A stretch of DNA of 64,000 nt from Halovivax gelatinilyticus (lineage in GTDB: Archaea > Halobacteriota > Halobacteria > Halobacteriales > Natrialbaceae), in contig NZ_CP101322.1 in the NCBI RefSeq assembly GCF_024300625.1, positions 2,369,992 through 2,433,991 of the forward strand, in the 5' to 3' direction. The notes under the pieces are model-generated. The model was not told the origin of the DNA. It worked only from the letters and a program-made list of their open reading frames with translations, and searched no databases. Shown in pieces: positions 42,236 through 51,282 of this stretch. Position 1 is the first letter of the stretch; each line of letters begins with the position of its first letter. Made by a program: the position numbers and the translations under genes.

Positions 42236-43383
42236 CTATCAAGACTGGGGTGACGTACGCGGCGGGAGTGATCGGCGCTATCGTAGTCATCTCGCTCGTC
42301 CTCGGAATGCTCCTCGGCCAGCCGGTGTTGTTCGCCTACGTCGAGACCGGGAGCATGGAGCCGACGCTCTCGGCCGGTGACGGCTACGTCGCGATCCCGG
42401 CCCCGATAGCAAGCGACGTCGAGACGGGCGATGTCGTCGCGTTCGAAGCCGAGTCCGTTCACGGTGGCGAGTTGACGACTCACCGCGTCGTCGACGAGCG
42501 CGAGCGAGGATACGTCACGCAGGGAGACGCCAATCCGTTCATCGATCAGAGTCAGGGCGAACCGCCCCTGACCGACGGGCAGATCCACGCCGTCGCGTTG
42601 CAGGTAAACGGCGAGGTCGTAGCCGTCCCCCACATGGGAACGGTCGCGATGGGGATCGATTCCGGGTTCGATCGCGTAGAGAGCCTGGTCTTCGGGACGC
42701 TCGGTGGCGATCGGTTCGGGTCGGGATCGATGACGTACCTGTTGTTCGGCGTGGGAGTACTCCTTCTCGCCAGCAGTGTGGTCGGTGGGCCAAATCGAGA
42801 ACGCCAAGGGTCGCGCTCGGGAGCGCGGACTCGGGAGGATTCAGTCGACTCGCGAGTGTTGCTCGCCGGCTGTCTCGTCCTGCTGTGTCTGGCCGCTACC
42901 GTGGCGATGGTGGTTCCGGCCGGCGGCGAACATTACGGCATCGTCAGTACCGAGGGCAACTCCTCGAACCCGACGGTCGTCCCGGTCGGCGAGTCCGACG
43001 ACTTCGACTACGAGATCCACAACGGCGGATTCGTTCCGACCGTCTCGTATCTCTCCGCGGAAACGAACGGTATCGACCTCGAACCCGAGCGGATCAGGCT
43101 CGCTCGCGGTGAGTCCGAGAACGTCTCCGTCACCGTCTACGCCGACGACGAGACGGGATACCACGTCGAATCGAGCCGCGAGTACCGGTACCTCGTCGTC
43201 CTCCCGCCCGTCGTCATCGATTCGCTCTACTCGATTCACCCCTGGCTGCCCTCCCTCGCGATCTACGCGACTATCTCGACGCCCGTCTGGCTCGCCTGGA
43301 GACGGTTTTCCGGGCCGAGCGATCGGATCCGAACCCGATCACGCCCCCGATCCGGCCCCCGATTCAACTGGTTACACCCATGA
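42232..43383 (+). CDS. SipW-like signal peptidase with extra membrane-anchored domain
   Basis: 383 residues. Signal peptidase core: membrane helix (VIGAIVVISLVLGMLLG), catalytic Ser VETGSMEPTL (S41), His instead of Lys at TTHRVVDE (H84), and TQGDANPF (D99). The Ser/His pair is typical of archaeal, ER and SipW-type enzymes. After the core come two further membrane segments (SMTYLLFGVGVLLLASSVVG, LAGCLVLLCLAATVAMVVPA), an external beta-sandwich-like domain (~235-330) and a last helix near the C-terminus. Neighbouring genes encode proteins with TasA/SipW-type signals, the likely substrates. Confidence 0.85.
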   Translation: MTIKTGVTYAAGVIGAIVVISLVLGMLLGQPVLFAYVETGSMEPTLSAGDGYVAIPAPIASDVETGDVVAFEAESVHGGELTTHRVVDERERGYVTQGDANPFIDQSQGEPPLTDGQIHAVALQVNGEVVAVPHMGTVAMGIDSGFDRVESLVFGTLGGDRFGSGSMTYLLFGVGVLLLASSVVGGPNRERQGSRSGARTREDSVDSRVLLAGCLVLLCLAATVAMVVPAGGEHYGIVSTEGNSSNPTVVPVGESDDFDYEIHNGGFVPTVSYLSAETNGIDLEPERIRLARGESENVSVTVYADDETGYHVESSREYRYLVVLPPVVIDSLYSIHPWLPSLAIYATISTPVWLAWRRFSGPSDRIRTRSRPRSGPRFNWLHP

Positions 43384-43405
43384 TTCGAACGAGTGTGATA
43401 CGACC

Positions 43406-44929
43406 GTGATCGCCCACGAACTGTCCGACCACGATCGACGATCGATCCGGACGCGAACGCTGCTCAACCGGTGGTTCGTCGCCGTCGTCGCCATCGCGAT
43501 CGTGGCGTTCGTCCTCGGCGGCTGGGGGATATACACCGCCCACGTCGACCCGGGAACGGACGAATCCGTCGAGGTGGTCGGTACCTGGAGCGAGCAGCCC
43601 GAACTGAGCCACCAGGCGAGCGTCGCGGTGGAAAACCCGGTCTTCGAAACCGGCGACGTCCTGGCCGACCGCCCGCTCTATTATGCGGACCTGATGCCCG
43701 AACTCGAGGGGGTTTACGCCTACTCCTTCGACGGCGACATCACCGACGGATCGCTCTCGGTCACTGCGAACGCGTACGTTCTCTATCAGGCGACGGACGA
43801 CGGCGTTTCGTACTGGGAGGAGACGGAATCGCTCGAATCGGTTTCGACCGAGGCGGTCGAACCCGGCGAAGCGGTCCCGCTGTCGTTCGAGGTCAACGTG
43901 AGCGACCTCGAGTCCCGGATAGACGAGATCGAAGCTTCACTCGGGGCGAGCGTCGGAACGACCGAAACGCTCGTCGTCGTCGATACCACCGTCTCGGGGA
44001 CCGTCGATGGGACGCAGATCGCGAACGCACACACCGCCCGGTTCGACGTTTCGAGCAACGGCGGGACCTACGCCGTCGAGACGGAGACGGGGGGGCTTCA
44101 TGACGCGGAGATAACGGAGTCGGTCCATACCGATCGATCCTACGGTCCCGTCCGTACGTACGGGTCGGTCGTCGTCTTCGTCCTGAGTCTTGCGGGGATC
44201 GCCGGACTCGTGTACGCGAGAGAAACCGATGCACTCGAGGTCGCGCGAGCCGAGCGGCGGGCGGTAGCCGTCGCGAGCGAACGCGAAGCGTTCGCCGACT
44301 GGCTGAGCGTCGGTCACGTCCCGGAAGCCGAACTCGACGGCCCGCGTATCGACGTCGACTCGCTTCCGGATATCGTCGACGTGGCGATCGACTGCGACAG
44401 ACGCGTCATCGAAGATCGGATGCGAGGCGCCTACTTCGTTCAGGATCTGGCCGCCTACTACGTGTATGAACCGCAACTCCCGGACGAGGTGACCGACCTC
44501 CCGTCCGCCGATCGCGATCGGAACCGGACAGACGACCCGGTCGAACTGGCGACAGCGGGCCGATCCGACCCGGTTCCCGACGAGTCTCGGGCCGATCCGG
44601 CTACCGCCGAAGGGACGACAGCGGCCGCGCCTGTCGAGTCGACCACCGACGAACGCCTCGCCGAGGTGGATGCGGTCGGTCCCGCACGGTCGAATGATGA
44701 CGATCGAACGACCGTCTCGTACTTCGACGAGACCGACGAGGCTGCGGCGGCGCTCGAATCGCTGTTGGGCGGGCGCGAATCGTGGCTCGATCCGGACGAC
44801 CGTCACGCGACCGACGGCCGATCCGATTCGGCAGACGGAGAGCCGACGATCGAGTCCGACGGCGGACGAGACGGCTGCGGTGACCGAGCCGTCGACTGTC
44901 GGGACGATTCAGACGGCGACGACCGGTGA
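43406..44929 (+). CDS. DUF5305-type membrane protein
   Basis: 507 residues from a GTG at 43406 (VIAHELSDHDRRSIRTRTLL), 22 bases after the signal peptidase stop. One membrane helix near the start (RWFVAVVAIAIVAFVLGGWG) and one at about 245-265 (VVVFVLSLAGIAGLVYARET) enclose a large external domain (PVFETGDVLADRPLYYADLM, VNVSDLESRIDEIEASL). A cytoplasmic acidic tail follows. Matches haloarchaeal DUF5305, which is commonly found next to signal-peptidase genes. Possibly an assembly or anchoring factor for the secreted fibre proteins; inferred from context. Confidence 0.8.
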   Translation: MIAHELSDHDRRSIRTRTLLNRWFVAVVAIAIVAFVLGGWGIYTAHVDPGTDESVEVVGTWSEQPELSHQASVAVENPVFETGDVLADRPLYYADLMPELEGVYAYSFDGDITDGSLSVTANAYVLYQATDDGVSYWEETESLESVSTEAVEPGEAVPLSFEVNVSDLESRIDEIEASLGASVGTTETLVVVDTTVSGTVDGTQIANAHTARFDVSSNGGTYAVETETGGLHDAEITESVHTDRSYGPVRTYGSVVVFVLSLAGIAGLVYARETDALEVARAERRAVAVASEREAFADWLSVGHVPEAELDGPRIDVDSLPDIVDVAIDCDRRVIEDRMRGAYFVQDLAAYYVYEPQLPDEVTDLPSADRDRNRTDDPVELATAGRSDPVPDESRADPATAEGTTAAAPVESTTDERLAEVDAVGPARSNDDDRTTVSYFDETDEAAAALESLLGGRESWLDPDDRHATDGRSDSADGEPTIESDGGRDGCGDRAVDCRDDSDGDDR

Positions 44930-45386
44930 TCGCCCGCTCGCTCGTCGTAGTCGGGGTTTCTTCTCAGCGCTCAGCCGTGGCGTCGTGAACCGGCGCGACT
45001 GCGTGGCCGACTGTCGTACGACTACCACACTGGCGGCTGTTCGCCAGACAGCCATGCTGGATGCCGGTCGGTAGACGGCCATGCTGAATGCCGGTCGACA
45101 AGCTGCCATGCTGGTAGATCCAGGCCGGACCAGACGACGGATAACGTCACGTTTCCCGTCGAACTGGGTCGCTCGGCGGGTCAATCTGGCCACCTTCTCG
45201 GTTTTAGTTCGGGATGCCGTCAGACTGCGAACCGTCCGTTCGGGGGCGTCCTGTCGAAAGACAACGGGGTCGTGTTGGACACCGTCCGCGTAGAAACGTC
45301 TCTATACATACCGAGGGTGGGTTCGTCGACGTCGACACGAGGCGGACGGTCTCGTCTTCGAGACGGTCACGACTCAAACCACAACC
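44930..45386. other. gap before first TasA-like gene, with promoter
   Basis: 457 bases. It holds the 27-bp repeat array at 45024-45128 and a TATA-like TCTATACATA at 45300-45309, about 80 bases before the ATG at 45387, giving a leader of roughly 50-60 bases. No gene seen. Confidence 0.5.
45024..45128. repeat. 27-bp imperfect tandem repeat, 3-4 copies
   Basis: Clear copies begin at 45051 (GCCATGCTGGATGCCGGTCG), 45078 (GCCATGCTGAATGCCGGTCG) and 45105 (GCCATGCTGGTAGATCCAGG, partial). A more distant copy lies at 45024 (18 of 27 bases shared). They lie between the DUF5305 gene and the first TasA-like gene. The unit is a multiple of three and reads on the minus strand as a nine-residue repeat. Confidence 0.85.
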
Positions 45387-47054
45387 ATGCAACGACGAAA
45401 ATTCCTGATCGGGGTGGGATCGGCTTCTATCGGTGGAAGCGCCATCGTCGGATCGGGCGCGTTCAGCAGAGTCGAATCGGATCGAGCGGTGACAATTCAG
45501 GTCGCCGAGGACCCGGATGCGTATCTCGGTCTCGACGAGTGTGACAGCCTCCACGGCGACAACTACGTCGACATCGACGACAACGGGCACCTGTACGTCG
45601 ACATTTCGGAGAATCCGAACGGCGGTGAGGGTGTCAACTCGAACTCCCGAACGTGGTTCCACAACGTCTTCGAGCTGTGTAACCACGGGAAGGAGGACGC
45701 CTGCATCTGGATCGACCGGCCGGACGAGTGGCCGGTCGTCGACGAGGGTCCCTACGAGGGCGAACCGCGCGTCGACTTCTACCTCGGTGACGACGACGAG
45801 CGGTCGATTCTGGGCGAGGAGAACGCCGTCGAGGTGGAACTGGGCGAGTGTCACTGTATCGGCATCCGAACGATCACGCACGGGATCGACGCGAACGATC
45901 CGGCGGCGCTGCTAGACGAGATCGACGACACCATAACGATCGTCGCCGACGTCGGCGGCGACTGTGGCGACGCTCCGCCGGAGTGCGTCGACCCGGACGA
46001 GGAGACCTGGTCCGACGTCGTCGACGAGGAAGAAGGCGGCGGACCGGTCGTTCTCATGGGCCTCGACTCCGAACTCGGTGCCGGTGGTTCCGGACACGGG
46101 ACGCCGGAGGAGCACGCTGATATGGTCGAGTCCATCCTCGACGACGTGACGAACGGGGGCGAGGGTATTCTCGTCCTCGGCGGCCAGATCGGTCCGTCGA
46201 GTAACGTCGACGACTACTGGGAGGGAGACGTCGGCAACGCGTCGAACGTCGACCAGCACGTCACGTTCGTCACCGACGAGGCCGAGATCCGAACCGTCGA
46301 CTTCGACGGCTACGCCATGATCGGCGTCGTCAGCAGCACTCACCAGATCAGTCACGGACTTACGAACGACCAAAACGACGCGCTCATCGACCGGGCCGAC
46401 GACATCGCCGACTTCGTCAACGACGGCGGCGGTCTCCTCGGCAAGACCCAGGAGGACCTCGACGAGCCGTGGGCGTACGTCGATCCGTTCGGCGAGTTCG
46501 AAAACCGCGAGATGGGGTGGGATCAGTACAGCTCCGTCGAAGTCACGCAGGCCGGCCTCGACATGGGACTCACGCAGTCGGGAATGAGCGGCTGGTGTTG
46601 CTATCACGAGACGTTCCCCGAGTTCCCGGAGTTCTTCGACGTCTTACTCACGCGCGATGAACCCGGCCTCGGTGACGGCGAAGCGGGTGCCATCGGCGGC
46701 AGCACGGTCGTGATTCCGCGGATCGTCTCGCTCGAGGTCTCGGGGCCGTCGAACGTGGAACTCGGCGACGCGCAGTCGTTCGACGTCACGCTCTCGAACG
46801 AGGGCGACACGTCCGAAGGAGACGTCGAGTTCGTCGTCGACGATCCGAACGGGTTGCTCGCCGACGACACGCTTCCGGACGCACCGTTCGAACTCGACGC
46901 GGGCGACGAGGTGAATTACGAACTAACCCTCGAACCGACCGACGCTGCCACCGAACACGTCGATCTCTCCATCGTGCGCGCTGACGATGGCGAGGAGATC
47001 ACGTCGGTCACCGTCGAGATCACCGGCATTCCGACCGACCCGGGCGTCTGCTGA
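45387..47054 (+). CDS. TasA/camelysin-like secreted protein with amidotransferase-like and Ig-like domains
   Basis: 555 residues. Signal: MQRRKFLIGVGSASIGGSAI then VGSGAFS, close to TasA/camelysin signals for SipW, with mature sequence from about FSRVESDRAVTIQV. The fibre-like domain (about 27-190) has GVNSNS (82-87), a CNHGKEDACIWI motif and repeated Cys pairs. It is followed by an amidotransferase-like alpha/beta domain (about 219-425, VVLMGLDSELGAGG, DNA ILVLGGQIGPSS-encoding, ADDIADFVNDGGGLLGK). A C-terminal Ig/CARDB-like domain (about 445-555, GDAQSFDVTLSNEGDTSEGD) ends it. The amidotransferase-like region shows no clear catalytic Cys-His pair, so it is likely structural. No membrane anchor. 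Confidence 0.82.
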   Translation: MQRRKFLIGVGSASIGGSAIVGSGAFSRVESDRAVTIQVAEDPDAYLGLDECDSLHGDNYVDIDDNGHLYVDISENPNGGEGVNSNSRTWFHNVFELCNHGKEDACIWIDRPDEWPVVDEGPYEGEPRVDFYLGDDDERSILGEENAVEVELGECHCIGIRTITHGIDANDPAALLDEIDDTITIVADVGGDCGDAPPECVDPDEETWSDVVDEEEGGGPVVLMGLDSELGAGGSGHGTPEEHADMVESILDDVTNGGEGILVLGGQIGPSSNVDDYWEGDVGNASNVDQHVTFVTDEAEIRTVDFDGYAMIGVVSSTHQISHGLTNDQNDALIDRADDIADFVNDGGGLLGKTQEDLDEPWAYVDPFGEFENREMGWDQYSSVEVTQAGLDMGLTQSGMSGWCCYHETFPEFPEFFDVLLTRDEPGLGDGEAGAIGGSTVVIPRIVSLEVSGPSNVELGDAQSFDVTLSNEGDTSEGDVEFVVDDPNGLLADDTLPDAPFELDAGDEVNYELTLEPTDAATEHVDLSIVRADDGEEITSVTVEITGIPTDPGVC

Positions 47055-47505
47055 ATCGGCTCGCAGACGAAGCGCCGTCGGGCGGACCGTCTTCCGGGAG
47101 ACGATCCGACGACCGATCTCCGATTTCGGTACTCGTGGGGCGTTACACGTGTCCATCGTGCGCCTATATCGATTGTCGATACCTTCGAATGCAACGGTGG
47201 ACGGTTGTATCGAGTATCGCTCCGTTCGAGTACGAATCTGTGGACTCGCGAGCGACGGATACCCGTCCCATCGGGATTTCAGTTGAACCTGAACCGGTAA
47301 CACCGACCGAATACCTACGTGCGGGCGAGTCCGTCCAGTACACGGGGGATGACGCGAAACACGGTCGACTGGGGGAGCGTGTTCGTGAGTGGGAACACCC
47401 GCTCGCCGCCGGCGAGTCGACGACCTCTCGGCCAGCGAGTCGAACCGGTTCGACACCGGGGGCGCGAACGAGCAGGTCGAATGCGCCTCCCCGAAGTGGT
47501 AACTC
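47055..47505. other. 451-base gap without a gene
   Basis: No frame has protein-like composition throughout. One frame starts MGRYTCPSCAYIDCR on the plus strand, but it runs into the neighbouring gene frame and low-quality sequence. No repeat found. Confidence 0.45.
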
Positions 47506-47748
47506 GTGTTCGTCTGTTCTGAATGTGAGTCGGCTCAGTTTCTCCAGATCGTCGAAAGCGCGATCGAGTTCGACACCGCTGGAATTCGATCGATCGACGA
47601 GTCCTACCAGTGTACGTTCTGTGGCGAGCGCGGACGATACACCGACGACGGTGACGCAGAATCCGTGAGCGGGTCGATCCGTCGACGCAACTCCCAGCCA
47701 CGGACCACGGGCCAGCACGCTTCAGCCGGCGATCGTCCGGCGGAGTAA
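47506..47748 (+). CDS. small zinc-ribbon protein
   Basis: 80 residues from a GTG at 47506 (VFVCSECESAQFLQIVESAI). Two CxxC pairs (C4/C7 and C36/C39) frame a short beta domain, as in haloarchaeal single-ribbon proteins. A polar tail follows (RRRNSQPRTTGQHASAGDRP). Likely cytoplasmic; it sits among TasA-like genes but has no signal. Function unknown. Confidence 0.6.
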   Translation: MFVCSECESAQFLQIVESAIEFDTAGIRSIDESYQCTFCGERGRYTDDGDAESVSGSIRRRNSQPRTTGQHASAGDRPAE

Positions 47749-48023
47749 TTCGACTGCGTGCCCGATCGATTCTCCGCGGAATCGTTCCATTCGTGGTGTA
47801 TGGCGTCCTCGAGCGGCCCGTTCTGTGTCGGATCGACGAATCAGGGGGACAATCGGGCGTTGTTAGCGTCGAACCGATCTCACGGTCGCCCTGAGCACCA
47901 CTACGCTCGGGTTGTTGGTCGAACTACGTGTGATATCTTACGGTGGGTATCCTCGATGGATCGATCGAGCGCGGGGGCTGGGGGACCCGGTCTGGACCCG
48001 TGCGAAAACGACTACGATCAACC

Positions 48024-48629
48024 ATGCAACGACGCAACTTCCTGGTCGGAATCGGTGGAACAGCTATCGGCGCCAGCGCGCTCGTCGGATCGGGCGCGTT
48101 CAGCCGAGTCGAATCGGATCGCGCAGTCAACATCGAGGTGGCACCCGACGACGAGGCCTACCTCGGACTGGTGCCGCTCGACAACGCGAACAGCAACAAC
48201 TACGTCGAACTCGACGACAACGGTCACCTCGAGATCGACATCGCCGATCAGCCGATCGGTGACGGTGTCAACTCGAACTCGCGGACGGAGTTCGAGGGGA
48301 TGTTCGACATCTGTAACAACGGAAAGGACACCGCGACGATCACCGTCGACGTCACGGACCTCGAATTCCATCCGAGCGCGTCCGACGGAATCAACTCCGC
48401 TGGCACCCCGGTCGCCGACGTCCAGGACGAAGATGGCAACTCGATCGTTCTCGACAGCGACGACGACTGGGAGGCCCCAGGCTTCGAACCGCTCGTCCTC
48501 GAAACCGGCGAGTGTGAGACGATGCGGATCGTCACCGAGACCTACGGCATCGACGCAACCGAGGACGAACCGCTCATCAGCGGTCGCGTGACCATCGTGG
48601 CAGACGCACCCGGCGCTGGTGGGAACTAG
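48024..48629 (+). CDS. TasA/camelysin-like secreted protein (single domain)
   Basis: 201 residues from the ATG at 48024. Signal MQRRNFLVGIGGTAIGASAL then VGSGAFSRVESDR, nearly the same as its neighbours. The mature domain has VELDDNGHLEIDIADQPIGD, GVNSNSRTEF, CNNGKDTATITVDVTDL and GECETMRIVT. No extra C-terminal domain, so it is the minimal form and a likely main fibre subunit. A TATA-like GATATCTTAC near 47933 gives a leader of about 60 bases. Followed after 26 bases by the next paralogue, probably in one operon. Confidence 0.84.
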   Translation: MQRRNFLVGIGGTAIGASALVGSGAFSRVESDRAVNIEVAPDDEAYLGLVPLDNANSNNYVELDDNGHLEIDIADQPIGDGVNSNSRTEFEGMFDICNNGKDTATITVDVTDLEFHPSASDGINSAGTPVADVQDEDGNSIVLDSDDDWEAPGFEPLVLETGECETMRIVTETYGIDATEDEPLISGRVTIVADAPGAGGN

Positions 48630-48655
48630 CCGCCGCGTGCCATCCGGTAACTCTC

Positions 48656-49753
48656 ATGAAACGACGAACATTCATCGCCGGTGTGGGTGCCAGCTCGATC
48701 GGGACGAGCGCGCTCGTCGGAACGGGTGCGTTCAGCCGCGTCGAGTCTGACCGGGCCGTCACCGTCCAGGTTGCGGAGGATCCGGATGCGTACCTCGGGC
48801 TGGACAAGTGTGACGCGCCCAACGGCAGTTACGCCCACCTCGACGAGAACGGCCACCTCGCGATCTACATGGACCCGGAGAACCCGACCCGAGACGACAC
48901 GCCGTTGGGAGCCGGCGTCAACTCGAACTCGACGACGTGGTTTCACAACGTCTTTCGGATCTGCAATCAGGGGAAAGAAGAAGCCTGTGTCTGGATCGAA
49001 GACGACGCTGACTGGCCGTACTACGACGACGAACGCCGCATCGATTTCTACCTCGGTGCGGACGACGAGGCGTCGATCATCGGACAGGAGAACGCACGTT
49101 CGCTCGAAGTGGGCGATTGCGTCTGTATCGGAATCAAGACGCGGACCTACGAATTAGCCGACGGTGATCGGTTGCTCGAATCGCTCGACGACCGCATCAC
49201 CCTCGTCGCGGACGTCGACGGTACTTGCGCGGAGTCACCCGCCTGTACCACGCTCTACGGTCGATACGAGTGTACGACCTACGAGGAAGAAAACGGCAGC
49301 TACCGGCGAACCGGAAGCGCGTATCGGATCGGAAACGACGCCAGCGGTTCCGGCGGGGCGACGACGTACGATCTCGCGATCGCCGACTCTCCCGGCGAGT
49401 TTCGCTCGAATCTCGAACTCGAGGCGAACACGTCACAGCGACGCATCGGCGACGCGAGCGTTCCGCTCGGCGGGTTGCTCTTTTGGGATGCTGGCGACGC
49501 GTGTTCACCCCTGGCTCGGACCTGGGGCCGGTACAAATCCGATCACGGCCTCGACGACCTCACCGACTGGTACGGAACGGTCGGCAACGGCGTTCCGGCT
49601 GACGCACCGTCGGATGTCGACGATGACCTCCTCGTGGTCACCGTCGAGGACGTGCCGGCGGAGGCCGAACCCGACGTGACCATTCCGAGTGACCAATTCC
49701 CGGAGATGAGCGACGCGGCCAGCGACGCCGGTTGGACCACCTGCGACGAATAG
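48656..49753 (+). CDS. TasA/camelysin-like secreted protein with unique C-terminal domain
   Basis: 365 residues. Signal MKRRTFIAGVGASSIGTSAL then VGTGAFSRVESDR. The fibre-like domain (about 27-200) keeps GAGVNSNSTTWFHNVF and CNQGKEEACVWIEDD. The C-terminal ~160 residues are a separate domain with many aromatic residues (YGRYECTTYEEENGSYRR, AYRIGNDASGSGG, LARTWGRYKSDHGLDDLTDW) and four or more cysteines. I do not recognise the domain. It could be a tip or anchor variant of the fibre; inference only. Confidence 0.8.
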   Translation: MKRRTFIAGVGASSIGTSALVGTGAFSRVESDRAVTVQVAEDPDAYLGLDKCDAPNGSYAHLDENGHLAIYMDPENPTRDDTPLGAGVNSNSTTWFHNVFRICNQGKEEACVWIEDDADWPYYDDERRIDFYLGADDEASIIGQENARSLEVGDCVCIGIKTRTYELADGDRLLESLDDRITLVADVDGTCAESPACTTLYGRYECTTYEEENGSYRRTGSAYRIGNDASGSGGATTYDLAIADSPGEFRSNLELEANTSQRRIGDASVPLGGLLFWDAGDACSPLARTWGRYKSDHGLDDLTDWYGTVGNGVPADAPSDVDDDLLVVTVEDVPAEAEPDVTIPSDQFPEMSDAASDAGWTTCDE

Positions 49754-50088
49754 GCGGGCCGCCGTCGGCACCTGGTGCGTTCTTCGCACCGAGTACCCGT
49801 TCTGGCTACATTCACCGTTGTCACTCACTCGGCGTATCGGCTCTACAGCCACACGCAATTTCCCGCTCGTCGACCGGCGATAACGTCCCGTTGTGGCTGA
49901 CCGGCCGGTTTCAGGCCGACTCATCCGTTCGACTATCGTCGCACTACTAAGTGGGGTCGTTCGGAACTGACCGATAGACGAATCCGCGCGACCAGCGGGT
50001 TGCCCGCTCGACCATCGTATCGACTGAACGCCTGATCGGCGGGTGTCTGGCGATTGCAACGGATCGCAACCGGTGGACGATAACTACA
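49754..50088. other. 335-base gap without a gene
   Basis: No coding frame with haloarchaeal composition and no repeat. It would carry the promoter for the fourth TasA-like gene; I see no convincing TATA box. Confidence 0.4.
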
Positions 50089-51027
50089 ATGAAACGACGA
50101 ACATTCGTGCTGGGAATGGGAACGGCATCGATCGGGGGCAGTCTCGTCCTCGGGTCGGGCGCGTACTCGCAGGTGAACGCGAGGCGCGACGTCTCGATCG
50201 AGACGGTCGGTGACGACGATGCCTACCTTCGATTGCAGTACAACGACGATATCGACTTCGAGTGTGAGACGGTCGAGACGATACTCTGGGTGACGAATCA
50301 ACTCAAAGCACCGATCGACGAACTCGGTTTCGACGTCGTGGGGACGGACCCGGAGATCGCCGTCGAGGTCGTCGACACCACCGACTCGATCGCCGTCGGC
50401 GAAACGGGCGAGATCGTCGCGGAACTCACCTGCGTCGGCGGCGAGGGGGATCGCACCGTCAACTTCGAAATCGAAGTTCGGGGCGAAGACCTCGGCGTCG
50501 ATGCCCATCGGACCGACGAGATCGCCCTCTCGTGTCACTGTCCGGGAGAAACTGCCTGGGCGCTGCTCGAAGATGCGACCGGATCGACCGACCCTGCACG
50601 CCACCGACTCAACGAGATCCCCGAAATCCGGACCAATCGCTGGGGCTGGTACCTCCCGTACGAATTAGCTGCCGGGCCGGTCACTGCCCAGCTGTGGGCC
50701 GGTGCCGGACGGAACGAACTCGATCGGGGATCCGAAACCGGTTCCGTCACACTCGACGACGACGGAGACGTGCTGTCCGTCTCGGTGTCGTCGCTCGACT
50801 CGTCGGTGATCGATCGCAGTCACTGTTACGTCGGTCCGGACACAGACGGACTTCGAGAGCGTAACGCCGCGCCCGGTCTGTTCGAGTACGACAGCGACAG
50901 CCTCGCCTACGACCAGCAGACGGAAACGTACGAGATTCCCACGAGCGATATCACGGACGGACTCGCCGTCGGGGATTCCCTCGTCGTCGCGTTGCACGCC
51001 GAGGTGTTCGAATACGGCGCCGACTGA
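50089..51027 (+). CDS. divergent TasA/camelysin-like secreted protein
   Basis: 312 residues. Signal MKRRTFVLGMGTASIGGSLV then LGSGAYSQVNARRDVSIE, matching the others in the RR, the G-x-G-x-S core and G(S/T)GA(F/Y)S. The mature N-terminal part is shorter (VTNQLKAPIDELGFDVVG) and lacks the GVNSNS and CN-x-GK motifs. A cysteine-rich middle (ALSCHCPGETA) and a C-terminal beta region (RWGWYLPYELAAGPVTAQLW) follow. It probably uses the same signal peptidase but is the most diverged member. Confidence 0.72.
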   Translation: MKRRTFVLGMGTASIGGSLVLGSGAYSQVNARRDVSIETVGDDDAYLRLQYNDDIDFECETVETILWVTNQLKAPIDELGFDVVGTDPEIAVEVVDTTDSIAVGETGEIVAELTCVGGEGDRTVNFEIEVRGEDLGVDAHRTDEIALSCHCPGETAWALLEDATGSTDPARHRLNEIPEIRTNRWGWYLPYELAAGPVTAQLWAGAGRNELDRGSETGSVTLDDDGDVLSVSVSSLDSSVIDRSHCYVGPDTDGLRERNAAPGLFEYDSDSLAYDQQTETYEIPTSDITDGLAVGDSLVVALHAEVFEYGAD

Positions 51028-51282
51028 CGGGGTGATCCACGATCCTGTAACGCGACGGAACAGTCCTGTCGCGGCGCTCTCGTTGTTGGGCTTTTCCCGC
51101 GCTCGAATCGATCAACCGCGTCTGGGGCTGTAGCGGCGGTGATCGACCCGATCTGTTCGTCTACTTTGTTCGAATCTCACCTACCGAATCAAATCACGTT
51201 CGGGCGGTTCTGTCGTACAGTCGTTAGCACTCAGAATTTTCTGTCACGCAGTCTCCCGTTCAGGGTGTCTCTGTCGTTCAAT

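Noticed and set aside
47135-47668. Frame starting MGRYTCPSCAYIDCR on the plus strand
   Set aside because: After ~60 codons the composition is Ser/Arg/Pro-rich and overlaps the better zinc-ribbon frame at 47506.
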